Assembly: GCA_036571765.1 (NCBI GenBank)
Contig: BROE01000028.1
Location: forward strand, 5,825,881-5,889,880
Direction: 5' to 3'
Length of the DNA: 64,000 bases
Source: Plecoglossus altivelis
Lineage: Eukaryota > Chordata > Actinopteri > Osmeriformes > Plecoglossidae
Each line of letters starts with the position of its first letter. Positions within the stretch are counted from its first letter, which is position 1. The notes below the pieces were generated by a model. The model saw nothing but the letters and a program-made list of their open reading frames with translations, did no database searches and was not told the DNA's origin. A program made the position numbers and the translations under genes. This document shows, piece by piece, positions 1-13,749 of this stretch.

Positions 1-2500
1 CCTTTTCTAAAACGTAATCGTGATAGAGGTGAGAGCCAATGTTCACGGTTCATGGAAATCTGATCCACGTGTTTAAAAACGACTATCCAGAGGAGAGGTT
101 GGGAATGCAGCGATGACCTGTGCAACTCACATGATTGTCCCCATGCATTGCATGAGATGAACAACAAGACAAACAGAGGACTAGGACAGGAAGTTCGACC
201 TAACCCAACAACCGCCCTGTTCGCCACCTAGCTAGCAAACGTCCATAGTGTTAACGCCAAACGAAACCGAACGCTCGCCACCGTTGAAGAGCTAAACGCT
301 AGGGGCTGCGCGGAGTTCAGTGTCCGCTGTTGGCTGATGATCGCGTCTCTAAAGAACAACTGCTGGTAGGGTGGGGTTTTTTAGTTTGTTGTGAAATGCC
401 AATTCAATCACATACCAGATCAGTTTTGAGCATGTGAAAGTGCGTACCGTATTCAGTGCTCTCGAGGACAAAAAGAACTACAACAACATGTTTATATTGT
501 TCCTGGAGGCGTTGCTAGTTAGCTCAGCCACCGTTGACGCTTGGGGGAGAAACCTTTCGCAGCGAGGTGGCGACGTCGACGTACAATTGCTGACATGGGA
601 GACACGACCATATCCCTTGACTTTATACCATCACTCTGCCATTTGGAAGGGGAATATCTGGAAGGCTGTTTGGCCACATCAAGAAAAATGGAGGTAATCA
701 CCGAGTGAGGATTGGCAGCAACTTGTGGATAATGGTGGCTGACTGAGCCTTCTGCAAATGTGTACAGCGACCAACACCCATCGTCATCACCTCTGACTTT
801 TTGTCTTACGATTAACTGTACTTTCTTTGTTCGTTTTCCTGTCGAATACCAAACATGCTGCTTAACTCCTGTATGCTGTAAGTGTGACTCTTCGGTACGG
901 GAACTTGAGGACTGAGGATGGCCCTCGACTCGCCGGGGCGGCTCGGAGGCTGGGAAACGCTTCCAGGTGTTTGCTGTTTGTCATCGTCCTCTCTCTTCGG
1001 CATCCTCAGCGCTCACCATTTCACCAGACACGCATTCAAGGTTCCGTGAGAGTGGCAAAAAGCCTTGTGGGGCGAGGGGGGGGGGGCTATGGTTCGGGGG
1101 AAGAAGGGAAGGCAAAGAATTTGGAGCTCTAGTTTATGTTGTGTGTTGATCAAAACAGAACACTGGTTTTTTTAAACTCCCAATTTCGTTGTGGAATTCC
1201 GTGGATGAGGCAGCCGTGGAAAGCGTTGCCAGAGACATAGGAGGGACCCTTACACAAATTATACTTGCACATCAAAAAAAAACTTGAAATGGTTTCTCTC
1301 AATGTTCCCAGGGCCAATTTTACACACTCGATATACGTGATCAATTCACTTTCGATCCCCCCCCCTCTCCTCCCCCCTCAACTTTCTTTTTATTCCTCAA
1401 GAGGTCAGTGCTTCAGGTGTTCTCCAGAGTATGTTTTTAAGATTTTTGAATAGGTATGCACACTAACAGCGTGATGAAAGGAATTGTGTGTAGTCTTTTC
1501 TTATTTCCAAAAAAGCCTTATTGTTATTTGTAACATTATGAAACATTAATGTTGTATTACGATGACTATTGTTATTTTACTTTACATGGCTGACTTCTTA
1601 TTTTCATTTTTGTTCAGTTTTTTTTTTAACAGAGATATTGTATCACTTTTTTTTATTAGCAGGAAAAAATAAATGCTTACTTGTTCATATTGCGTTAAAA
1701 GACATTCTATTTTTTCACTGTAGAAATGTTAAGTATAACGTGTTTGTGTAAGTGTGCATATATATGTCTATATTGCACATTCACACATACATATATTTAA
1801 ATGGGAAATATAAAGATATATCCACACTGTTAGTATGAATTTTTATGAGTTTTTCCTTTTTTTGGTTCCTTTTTTTGTATCACCCATACATTTTGCTCAG
1901 ATACGATTGTTTTAATTTCTTTCTCTTTTTTACCATAACCTTAACCTTGGGAAATATTGAGTGTTTCTCTGGAAACAGTGAAGGGATGGGATTGGCCAAG
2001 CGCCACTCCTACAATCCTTTTCAAATTCCTACCATTTGGTAGACGTGTGCCGATAAGGAGATGGTGTTTTTAATTGTTGTTCCAATTCCTATTATCATTA
2101 ACTCGTAGTCATTAGTATTCGTTTTGAGTATTATTTTATAATTAGTAGATTAACATGTCTATAAAGCATAACATTTCAGGCAAATTACTTTGTTACCCAT
2201 GGTTCCATTCTGAGTTAACCAGATGAAACACTCTGCTCACTTTGACTTTTTATAAACACTTTGATTCCTCTTTTAAAGAGTCCCTTTAGTGTTCTTTTTT
2301 TCAATTCACCCTTATTTTTGGCCATAACGTGAAATCATTCATTTGTTATATATCAACTATGATCCAGAATATAATACCTGTAAATAAACAAATATATAGA
2401 TTATATGTATTTGTATAATTTGACCCTCAAGCTCTCCTACTTCAAATCAGTGGATTTACAAAGAGGAAGTTCTTCTATGTTGACAGGTCCCGGTGTTTGT
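1..2500. other. 5' flank, no confident gene
   Basis: No gene could be supported here. Positions 200-340 are relatively CpG-rich and look promoter-like. A short open stretch starting with ATG at 594 runs to a GT at about 694 and could be a small first exon, but its product is not recognisable and the donor is weak. From about 1500 the sequence is AT-rich intergenic DNA without coding signal. Confidence 0.4.
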
Positions 2501-2527
2501 AGAGCCCTTCTGAACCCTCTGTGGTAC

Positions 2528-2640
2528 TCTCTCTCTCTCTCTCTCTACCTCTCGCTCTCTCTATCTCTCTCTCTCTCTCTCTTGCTCTCTCTCTCTCTCT
2601 CTGTCTTGCTCTCTATCTCTCTCACTCTCTCTCTCTCTCT
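2528..2640. repeat. (CT)n microsatellite, interrupted
   Basis: About 110 bases of CT dinucleotides with occasional substitutions. An open frame runs through it and gives only a Ser/Leu repeat, so it is not coding. Confidence 0.9.
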
Positions 2641-2644
2641 GCTC

Positions 2645-5600
2645 CCTGATCTGAAGCCCATGTGTTCCCCTCTTCAGTTCTGAGCCATGTTTTTGAGGCC
2701 TCCCCTGCTAGCTATCCTTCGTTAACTCCTCCGGCAAAGACACGTCAGTTGACCCGGAAGGAGTCCAAATGGGTGCTGATCCATTTCCTTGCCATGAACA
2801 GGCTTCTTCTTTACACGAGTAGAAACTACGCCAACCAGAGGGCTAAAATTTCCCTAAACAAAACGTATGTTCACTCCCCTCTCAACAACTTCTAGGTTTT
2901 CCTCGTGAAATGTCAAGATGTAGACTGTGCTCAGTATGCGTCTTTGACACTGGCGACCTACCATAGCAACTGGCCATGTTATGACGTTAAGCCAATAAGA
3001 GTCCTGTTGCTTGGCTTCACTGCCCTAAAATATGGCAATGTGATATTCCAGCTCATTGTAGCTTTGTCTAGACCCATCCCATGTTTTTTCATTACCTGTC
3101 ATGTTTTGTCACGGGATGCAGAATAAATGAGGACTAAACGAGGAGGAGAGGAATAGCCAAAAGACGAGGAGAAAGGAATTACAAAAGCAAAGACTCGCTG
3201 TGAATTCGCAATTCTAGCACGTCCTTTGAACAGTGGGAATGTCGAAAATGTTTCGTATGAACCGACTCGTGAAATGAAGACTTTTTGGGGGGACTGGAAC
3301 TCAAAAGAACGGTTAAAGGCCCGATGCCAAACCCAAGCTCGTGGACATCTTTGGAAGCTTGTTGCAGCGTGTTAAACTCTTTGACTTCATGTAAAGATGC
3401 CAGACTTATTTTACAAATTACCAGAATATTTCGCCGAGGGGACAAATGAACAAAGGACAAACTTACAATAAAAGAATAGAACATATACAGCCATCAAAAA
3501 GGAACAGAACCCAAACTCTATAGTTTTCTTTGTATGAGGGCCAAGTGCTATCGCTTTCAAACTGTTACTTCAAACTGAAACAATAATTGGTTTAAACCAC
3601 TGTGTATGTAGATATATTGACTTTGTATTAAAGAAATGTTGTCTGAAAGCCATTGGTCAGTCTAATATTTAGTCAATGTTATGATTCATCACTGCGTTGC
3701 AGTGAACAACAATTGTACACTGTATAGCAATTGTTGTTACAGTAATTGTATAGAATCCTATTACGATATGATTATTTAATCCCATCATCCAAATCAGACC
3801 CTACCTGAAAGTGTCCTGGCCTACAGTTGCAATTTACCATTTATCTCTATTCTGTCCTAGAGCTTTAATGAACAGGATTCGAATTCAACTTGGGACAGAA
3901 AAGTGGACCAGGAAACATGTAGTTTTGAAAAGACTCCAGTGTTGCCCACCTGATCATAACGATCACCTTAACCCCTGGAATCTTTGAAGTGGGGTAACTA
4001 CAGACAAACAACACATGATTGTCTGTGTGTGCCTTTGCCGCTGTCTTTTGTACATATTGGTTCATGAGCTCAATCACAAACACAACCTTTGTTTCTCGAA
4101 GGCCTGCCTAGAACTTAGCAAATACCAGCGTGACAGGTCGATGTCGGGGCGGGGCTGAACTTTCACCTGTTGTCATTTGCTCTCCCATCTGTCAGTCACA
4201 AAGGCTTACCACACATCTGCTGTCCCCAAAGCAAATAGGTCAGCACATGGGCATCGGACTCGCTGACATCGGTTGTTAAACCCACATTTAATTGACGCGA
4301 TGTCTATTATGCAGTGCATAGATCATATGAAAATGTATTAATGCACTCACAAAACGGACCACTGGGCATAATCTTGTGACCGATTGAAACCGAAAAAAAA
4401 ATCTGCAATGTTATGTGACCTTACACCAGCTGGCTCTGCAGATGCCTGTCCCCATAGCCAACGCGTTGCAAGATGTCACCAGAGAAGGGTCTCTTTTTAG
4501 CGTGGAGTGTGGCTCCTTTATGACACTGTCGTTCATGAACAAGACTACTAATTGTGTTTTGACTGACTTGAGAGTTGCTTCTTGGTCCACCCTGTTTTTA
4601 ATTGTGAGCCGAAAGACTGCGAGGGGCGGTGGGAGGGAGTGCAGCAGTAATTATGCAGTGATTCAAACGCCAGCTCATTAAGACCCGGCTAAGCAAGCGA
4701 TCAAAGAATCGATGTGACATTGGACCCAAAAGCCAAAGAAATTTGTAATAAATGGCAAAGCAATAAATTGGATTATCCACAGCCCCGTGGCCAAGCTCTC
4801 TGTTGCAAATGACAAATCAATCCAATCAAGACTCGTAAAACTAAGAGCCAGAAAAGAGGCTTCGGTGCTTGCCATTTTTTGGAGGTCACTCATTTGTAAT
4901 TGCCGACTTTGGCGTATGGATTGAAATGTAGGTTATGTCTTCGCATAACATTCAAAGTGCGTTTAAATATTCATGGTATCCCATTAGGTATTCACGACAA
5001 CCTTTATTGTCTAGATTTAGTGGGTTCGATCGGGAACCAGGCCAGATAGGGTGCTGTAAAGGCTGCTCAAGGGCCCACAGGCATAGAGATTCACCAAGGT
5101 ACTTGGTGTCAAGATCCCATATCCAGAAAGTACCAAGCCTGAAGCTTGAATATGAGAAAAGCCGTTTTCCGCAAATGTCAACATCTCAGCTCTGGTGTCT
5201 GTTGGATTTATTGAAGAGCGAGCGTTCTCGTCGTGGGTGATGGATTGATAACGACATTCTGTAGGTTGCATGGCGGATATAGTCCGAGGACTGTGTGAGG
5301 AAAACAGATAGCAGATCATTCTATGCAGTGATGTTGCAGATGTTGTCTGACTGAGGCTTTGGTAATGCACATTAGGATAATAGGAGGATTTCAGTAGTCT
5401 GCTTGAATGAGCTAGGCATTTCTAAACATAGAGCCCATTTGTTACATGAACTGTTTACTGTTGTAGATAATCTTGGCAGATGTCCAAAACATAAACAAGG
5501 CGTGGTTTCTTTAATGTCTACAGAAACGGACAAGACATATCCCTTTTCCAATATGACGACTCGTTTTTCTCCTATGGCTGTGCTGCTCTCTGCTGGACGT

Positions 5601-6800
5601 TATGTGGTACAGCCTATGTCGTTCTGTCTGCCACACTGAAGTCCAATTTCCATTCAATTAAATCTAAGATTAACAGACGACGTATTAAAATGCGTTCTTT
5701 TGCTTCAGCGGCTCTGTCTCTATAGTAATTGCCTCATCACTCAATACATATTGTAAAGCTGTTCAGTGGAAGACTTCAAAACATGCTTTGGTTTAATGGC
5801 ACATATAATGTGCTGATTAAAGTATTACAGCTGTAATGCGTTGTAATTAACCACTTCCGTTTCGCTGCATGAGAGGAGTTGATAAAAACAATTGTTGGTG
5901 TTTGCGTACATGTGACGGCATGTTTATACAGTGGTTTTAGCCGGTGTCGGTTCTTTCCGGGATGTTGAAAAGCTCTCGGAAAACTGAGTAAGTCCGAGTC
6001 AGTGTTACATCTGATGCAGTAAAATACGGACATAAGAAATCCGCAAAGCTCGCAACACAAGTAGGGTTTATTCCCTCTCGGTGATTCCTTCATCAATCTG
6101 TCTGTCTCTCCCCTCCTCCCTTACGTCTTTGCACGTGGCCAGGCAGGGTGGCGCAACTGACTGATCGCCACCATTAAAGTTGGATCATGTTAGAGAAGAC
6201 AGCCCATCTCGAACCGTCTCCCTATCACTCTATTTCTCTCACGCTTTTCTCCCTTCGTCTTTCTCGTATTGAAGCTCGTGCGCAAGAATTGCGGGAGGTT
6301 TTTGATATTATCTTGTGTGGGAGTGTATGTCTTTTTCAAAACATGTTTGTTGTTTTAGGACCGATTCCAGCTTAAATGCCCATATCTGCCAAATCTCCCC
6401 GTGATATATAAAGCACATTCCAGAGTTATGTTAGTCTTTCCTGTTTTCCGTGTGAGAGTATTTAGCCAAGTGCCAGATCACAAACTGTTTAAGTGTAGGA
6501 TTTGGTGAAATTCCCAGAAAATGACTGTAGGTATTTTCTTTTGTCATCATCTTTACATGGCGTGTTCATAGCAAGGAGACAGCAACCCTCCAAAGTCCTT
6601 GGAAGTGTTCCCTGGTTTTCAATTGCCCTCCTAGCCTTAAGTACTGGAATTACGCTTAACTAACCATCTTGATCATTCAACACACAAGGATAAGGATGTC
6701 CACTTAGTCCCAATTGAATCTCATCTCGGAAGATTCAGCGGGTGGGAAATCGAATCTAATCCCAGTTTCCTGTTGAAACCTTAGATCTTAATGTTGCCGT
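2645..6800. other. Intergenic, nothing recognised
   Basis: Both strands were read for coding exons, tRNA-like sequences and long repeats. Only short unconnected open frames without recognisable products are present. It may hold untranslated or regulatory sequence that cannot be seen by eye. Confidence 0.4.
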
Positions 6801-7064
6801 ACGGAAACAGCATCATTCAGTAGGACTAGAGCAGGCTTAGACATCGAGCAGCGGGATGACCTGCATTATGCATCGACTCCAAGTCGAGTATGCCGTCGTT
6901 TGCAGATTTTAAAAATAGCCTGTTTGAAAGGCTCCCACTTCTCACGCAATTTTTTGACATTTGGTAACTTCAGTTGCCTCCTTTGCTGATTCCATCACAT
7001 AGTTTGACCTTCTTGCAAGTTAGTTTGCTCATTTGTTTACTCTGATCCGAGGTCCCTCATCCTA

Positions 7065-7268
7065 TCACCCCTTCTCCAGATTTGGTGCAAATCGCCCTGG
7101 GAATTGGCCCTGCAAATGAACAGTTCCTCTTAGAGTAACATCAATCTTCCGGATGAAGTCAAAGATGTTTTTTGGCACAGCAGTCAATTTTTGGAAGTGC
7201 AGGCCAACCATTTCCTTAGAGCTAATGACCTTTCCCTTGAAAGGCTCTTCGAAAAGCTCTTTTTGGCA
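7065..7268 (-). pseudogene. Coding-like fragment, decayed, unidentified
   Basis: An open stretch of about 67 codons on the minus strand ends in a TGA at 7065-7067 and has balanced amino-acid composition, including the segments SKEMVGLHFQKL and FDFIRKIDVTLRGTV. It has no start codon, and upstream the plausible coding sense continues only in another frame, which suggests a frameshift. I do not recognise the family. A decayed transposable-element or retroelement coding remnant is the simplest reading, but a chance open frame is possible. Confidence 0.25.
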
Positions 7269-7269
7269 T

Positions 7270-10200
7270 ACTTATCTACCAGCTCATAGTTAGTGTTATA
7301 GTGCAGTGCATCCCATTATTCTAAGGACCTTCCAGACTAGCGATGATGTTTGTTACCTTTACAAATGACACTATCAGTGTCGTAGCAGGAGGGAAAGTTA
7401 TGTGTCTATGCTGTACATAGCCTCTGCGTGAAACTTCTAAGCTGACTCGGCTGAATTTGCATGTTGGCTGACTGGACAGTGTCTTAGTAAGGTACAGGCC
7501 CCACAATGAAAGTTGAGCTTGCAAGAGACGGGCATAAAATACTTGGATCCACTTACAAGGAATAATATGAACATAAACCAACCATCCCTTAAAACATTTA
7601 TAGTATTCCCATAACAATACACTCAGTATGATGTTTAAAAAAACTGATATCTCCTGTTGAGTTGTAATGGATTTTTTTCCGACGACACTGGATTGTTATG
7701 ATTGCCAGATCAATACAAATGCTCTGTTCAAATATTAAAACAAGTAACAGAGCACTCTGTGATCAGTCCTGCCAGAGGACATGTATTACAACAGTCGTTC
7801 GATAGAGGGATGACAGACATCATATACTGTACTACAGTCTTGTATAGTACCTAACATCTGGTCATTATATACATCAGTCAATGTAGCTGCCCCATGTCTA
7901 TTCTGTGATTGGCTCAATCCCTAAAAGAATGCAATCATAAACTCTAAACCGACTGTTTCAGAACTTCCGCCCAGGTGAAGAACTGTCAGCCATCCTGTCT
8001 TCCTGTCTCCAAACGTCACATCTCAGCCAGTCATAAAGCTCCAGAAGGCTTTTAACCCCAAACGGTCTATCGTTCTTTTTGGGAGGTTCAGCTGCTCAAA
8101 AGTCATTACACCAATCTACCACAGACAAATCCCCAACATCAGCCACACCTCACAATCTTTTGAACTCACAGCAGTCAGCAAATGTCTCCTGCCAACAAAC
8201 ATTGGAGCTTATAATTCAAACCATATTATTAATTCTACTTACACAAGCCCAAAATTGCTACATGAAATTGCTATTTTAAAATTGTTCAGAGTCCAGGAAA
8301 CACAACAAATTTGTTGGCAGAGAGAAAGTGGCGCTCACTCCTAGACTGCACTAAAATAGTCTCTCATCCCACTGTGGTGGGGTATGATGACTCACAGCTC
8401 TCACCTTCAATAATTGGCCATTTCAGCTCTGTTTGAACACGTCTCCCACAGACGGCTGAAAAGGAAGAGATTCGGCAGACATCTCTGCTAGTTCTCCTAT
8501 TTTGTTTTCTGCAAGACTTCTTTGTCTCAAGGAAGCTCCGGGTAGTTATTTTATCAACGTCTCCATTGTGTCTGGTAGTATATCTGCCCAAAGTCCAATG
8601 TCTCGCTCCCGCTGCTTGAAAGTGTATCAGAACATAAACCATACTGCAGTCTGTTCAAGTAATGAGACTTGCCACAGGGTTGACCTCACGGAAGGGTTCA
8701 TGCGAGTTCGGGAACTCTCGTCTCTGGCAGCACCTGTGGGCTTCTGTTCGTCTGCTTGTCTCTCGTCTGCAAGTCTACAGCTCATTACACTCGACAAACC
8801 AAAGTCTGGAAACGGGTTTATTTAGATCAATGAACACACCTCTGGGACCACTGTGGATTTTCAAAGTGTGATGATTCTTTTTTTAATAATTTGAAGTCAT
8901 TATTTTTGTGTGGAAGAGCTATCTAGGTGTGGGGATTAGCTATATATGTGTTTATGCCCCATATGGCAATTGTAAAGCTTTGATCCTAACCTCCCACCTT
9001 TCACTGCCACCACCCAGTGATGTTTTCAGTGCCTGAGGGTGGCAGTCTGGCTCCCAGTACTGGAGAGAGGAGTTGCCTTGTCAGCCCGGAAGTGTTGGCA
9101 GTAAGTCTTTCGTGCATTTAGCTGGCAATGGGGCTAATTTGAAGGGAAACCAAGCAGAACTTGTCTTTGATTATTTTGTTGTGGTCGGTATTCCAATTGA
9201 AACACCAGCCTAAGTTGGGTGGTGGTTCCCAAGACTTCACCACTTTGGAGAAGGTGTGGTTCTCGTGGGCCTGAGAATGAGGTGAGTCTGTATCGAAGTC
9301 GGTTCATAAACTCGTTAACTAAATGGCATCTTATAATGTCTGTGTGATTTTGCCCCTGGCAGTTGGGTTCAGAGTAAATTGTTGCTGATTTTCGACTGGA
9401 ATTGTAGACTTGGTGTGTCTGACAAGTTGTGAAGAGGCCTCACTGCAGGGGGAAATATAGACTTTTGTTTGGCACCCAAGAAACATGGTATCATTGAAGA
9501 TGTCGCTGATGATGAGGTGATAAGGCTCCCACAGAACACTGCAAAGCTAAAAAAAACACACAAAAAACAGTCTCGCTTTGAGAAATGGGACCATAAGACA
9601 GGACAGGATTAGTCTTGCTGACGACATCAACTTTTTGCATCTTGTCAAATTAGGAGTTTCATGTCGCAGCTGTGCCTCACTTAGTGGGCTGGCTATCGCC
9701 AGCTAGCTGTATGTAGCACCATGCCCTTTAGATGGCCCGAATGGGAGATACGCTGTAATAATTTGGATGCTTGCCAGTCATCTTATCTTATTCCATGTCT
9801 CAATCCAGTAAAGTAATCTTTCCCCAGATGGTGGGTTACAGTAGGCTGTGAAATATGATCAATATTAAAACGGCATCAAGGTCACATTCTAGCATGATAC
9901 CATTATCCACCGTGTCTTGGCTTTAGTTGGGTTGAAGCATGCCAGATCGTTTGGTCGTCCGCATCAAATACCTACTGAACCATTCAACATCTATCAAATG
10001 ATTTCATTTGGATTTCATTTCATGAAACTGGGCATCTTTGAGAGTCGATAGGTTTTGAAGTTAATCAACTTGAATGCCTAGCCAAGAGAGGTGCAGGCGT
10101 AACTAACTATAGGTCTGCGCAGCCAGGTTATTGGGAAAAGATGTGCAAGAAAGGCTTTTTAAATCCTCCAAAGGATCCATGTTGGATAACATTGGGTAAG

Positions 10201-11600
10201 TCCACCAAAAAATCATCTTCCAACATCGCCACTTACCCCACCTAAAATATCTTCCCAGCTACACTACCCTTTTATTTGACAGACAAGACATTCTTTAGTG
10301 ATTTATTATATAAACACTTGCATAAGTGATAAGTGTACCAAATACCAGCGTTCAAGTTACTGGAAAACTACGGGTGGAAGGGATCTGTTCATTCTCCCTC
10401 AACAGTCCTATTCTGGTAGGGACAACTGATTTGGTCCTCATCCACATCTGCAACCGAAATCTACTTTATTATTAAAAGCATACTGCTGTAAGGACATACT
10501 TGGGTTTAGAAGGACCGTCACTTGTGTTTAGAACTTCTGTTTGAAGTACTGCAGTAGCCAACAGATTGTTAATATGACAATGTGACCGCTTGCGTGTAAA
10601 TCATGGTGTGAGCATCAGAGATGAGATCATAGAGATATCACAGCGACTGAGGTTTCTTTGTTGTTGTTGGTTGTCCAAGGGAGAGGGGAAAGCGTTGAAA
10701 TATAACCTAGTCCAGCCTTAGAATGTGTGTCTGGATTTAGGTACTTTGAAAACATTGAACATCTTGACCAAGTTTGCAGTTCTTTTAGAATAGATTCCAG
10801 CTGTTGCTCTTCAAATAAAAGCTTAGTGGTTTAACTGGTTGTTAATCATTGGGCTATCCCTGCCTCTTTCAAAGGCATCACCGATCTTTAATCACATAGT
10901 AAAGATGAATTGGTGCAAATAAATTTAAAAAAAAACTGTTCCATTCTATGGCTTGTACGTGCTTATCTTGTATCTCTGTTGCAAGTTGCTTCGGTTTAAT
11001 ATTGTAACTTCCCTCTCCCAGTTTTATTTAGTAGCTAATGGATTCCTGTCATTGATTAGTGAAATAGGAGCTGGTCAGACTTACAGACCCAAAGGGTCAA
11101 TTGTGTGTCCGGCTTTCAGGACTCAGCTGTCCTCCTTTTGAGGACTAGCTTTTCAGTCCATTGGCTCAAAAAACATTTTGTGTTTTTGAAGAAATTGAAA
11201 TAATTTACCCTTTATTTCCTCGTATTCTCCAAAAACCGAAGTCTGCGCTTTGAATAGAACAAGACATTTAGGTTCTTCCTCTTGAACCACCCCAATCCCT
11301 CTTTCTGTTTTCCGATATTGAATTGCTGTAAAATGAACCAAGTCTCTTCCAGACCAAAACACACTTTCAGGAGAAAATTCTCAATAATCGGCATGTCTTG
11401 TCCTCATTTTACCACCACGATACCGCTTTTGTTTTCTGTTTTGGATGGAATTCACCCGGAATGTCCCTGACTCAAACGTGGCTACCGAGCCCATCCCCTT
11501 GTGTTCCGGAAAAGTAGAGAAAAACCCACAGACGAAAGTTGTCTGCGCCTGCTGCGGGGTTGTGAGAGGTGTTGACAACGTTATGAAGATAAAACTGTAC
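7270..11600. other. Intergenic, possible old transposon debris
   Basis: A second coding-like stretch lies on the plus strand at about 9388-9612, open for about 75 codons without an ATG and including IIEDVADDEVIRLPQN, ending in TAG. Neither this nor the fragment at 7.1 kb matches a family I can name, and they lie on opposite strands. The rest shows no supported feature. Confidence 0.3.
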
Positions 11601-11639
11601 GTCAAGAACATGTATCGTTTCATCTGAGGTTATGTTTCC

Positions 11640-11807
11640 TGTAGCCTGGTCTGCGTTAAATGGGTAGACACACTCAGAGAAACCTTTATTCGTGGAAACT
11701 GAAGGTGTACTTAGGAAAGCATCGGCTGACGCGCCTGCACCGTGGCTTGCTGTGGAAGTGACAGCGCGTGACAACAGATGCGTGAATGTTGATGGCAAAC
11801 TCCGAAG
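11640..11807 (+). other. Possible untranslated first exon of tbxa2r
   Basis: This stretch is richer in CpG than its surroundings and ends in a fair splice donor (tccgaag|gtaggc, exon end 11807). A matching acceptor, ccacaag|gtg at about 13656, lies 94 bases upstream of the tbxa2r start codon. The inference rests only on splice-site appearance and position; the transcription start cannot be seen. Confidence 0.2.
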
Positions 11808-11809
11808 GT

Positions 11810-13650
11810 AGGCAATGTTTCTTTCAGTTAATTTTTAATTATCTGTAACTGGCAGAATGCTTTTAATACGATCATGAAACTAATTTCCCAATTTTCACCC
11901 TACAGTGCATTATTGCATAGAGAATATGTATTTACATGATATGTCGATACTTTAATTGTGTATGTTTTGATAAAGGTTATGTCTTCAAGTATCTAATCTA
12001 ATGACGGAACAAATACATCTTTGCCTCACTTTGGTGCCATGTAGTTCACAGTACATGAAAATTTGACAGCTTCCTGCAGGAATTTGAAAACCGAAGCAAC
12101 CAGCGCGAAAGTCCTATAGGCAAGGTTGTTTAAGACAGTTTAGCTCTGTGACTAGTCAAATGAGTCAGCGCTCTGTTTTTGATTTAACAGGCAGCCATAG
12201 GGGGTTACTACAGTTTGGTAGTGGAGCAACAGATGAAATATAGATACGTTCGATTTTTGTATTTTTATCCTCAGTGCATGCTCTTTCAGAGAACAGAACG
12301 TGTTGCTACTTAGGCAACATGTACAATAAGAAATAGTTTATATATCTGAACACTAATAGTGTGGACAAGTTAGATCACCAAGTTCTGGTGGCGGGACTGG
12401 AAGTCACATTTCATGATTTGTTGTTCCATTATCTCTGTCAGAAGAATTGAATAATTTAGTGAAAAGGAATGAGGTGGTGAGTGCTCCAGCATTTATCAGC
12501 AGGTTAGACTAAATTGGGCCAGTCAGCGCTGCAGGCTGGTAGCCTAATGTCTCAACAAGGGAATACCTCTCCCTTCCTGTAAACCAACAGTGCCATCTTC
12601 CAACCACACACTTGTGCCCTGTGGTGTCCATTACTTTAAAAAAAAACTGAATCTAGTTAGACTGTAGCAATTAGAATGATGATATTGAGCGTTGTAATTT
12701 TTCAGCAGGGCTCTCTGCTTGGTGGCAGGGGGTTGAAGGAGAGGGTGCAGTGAAAAATGACCAAAAGCGGTTGAGAGTGCTTTGCAGCTCGATGGAGAGC
12801 ATAGCTGGGGGAATTGGACAGAATACACAGAATGCTCTCTCAGTCTCTCTCTCTCTCTCTTTTTGAACTGTACTTGATTTCTCCTCCTAATCATATCAGT
12901 GTTGGCGCTCTGAATTGACATAGATATGATGGGTTGGACCATGCCGATATCAGTGAAGAAGATGTCTTGAAGGAAATAAGGTAACCTATCTCACTAGTTT
13001 TTGATTCTGTCAGATTTAATCTGTAGTCGTTCATTCCGTGGGCTCAGTCTGAATTTAAACTAAGATCTCAGTGCATTTGACAGCGTGCCTTTTTCGGACA
13101 TCTGCTAGAAACCGTCTGCATTTATTTTCAACCTCTTCTAATACGTTTCATCATCTCCCCCTCTGTTCTTTTGATCATGTCCATTTCCCATTACTTTGTA
13201 CTTCTGTCTCATCTCGTATCCTCTCACCATTTCTATGTCCTGTTCATTTACTGAAATCACCATCTGTATATTCACACTCACTAAAGGAGGCTGTTCGTGG
13301 GAGCGAGGCCTCTAAAAATAAGTTTCACAATAAGCAAGAAACAAACATCTGTGTGCAATATGTGTGCTAAGTTTATTGCTTAGTCAAAAACCCCTGTCAG
13401 TTGTCAGCAAGAAGATTCCATCGGAAAAAGTTGTTTTTTTTTACAAATAATGTGTTCTGCGTTGCATTTGGTAGTTGCTCTAAATATTTGTCCGTTAGTC
13501 ATGGTTGTTCCCGATTCGTCAAAGCATTGTTACTGCAGACCATGTTTTTTGGTTCAATGGAATGTGTCGAAAAGTCACTGTGTGTGCCTCCTAATTAAGA
13601 ACACAAGATATGACTCAGAGGTTTGAATGATGCATGCTCTGTTTTATCCC
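11810..13650. other. Region upstream of tbxa2r, no coding signal
   Basis: There is no supported gene. If an untranslated tbxa2r exon exists at 11.6-11.8 kb, this would be its first intron. A short CT tract lies near 12840-12860. Confidence 0.35.
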
Positions 13651-13749
13651 ACAAGGTGAAGCAAGAGAACTTCCGAGTCTCCAAAATGTACTAGCCCCTA
13701 CGTCGCCATCTCCCTTCTCCGAGCGCCCGCTGCCCTCCCTCCCGCTGCC

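Noticed and set aside
594..693. Possible first exon starting MGDTTISLDF
   Set aside because: The donor is weak, there is no downstream partner exon within reach, and the peptide is not recognisable. Noted only in the flank description.
2405..2683. 92-codon open frame through the CT microsatellite
   Set aside because: The product is a Ser/Leu repeat created by the simple repeat; no domain and no splice context.
11445..11627. 60-codon open frame with a Cys-rich segment (VCACCGVV)
   Set aside because: No family match, and the adjacent sequence looks more like an untranslated or promoter region; probably chance.
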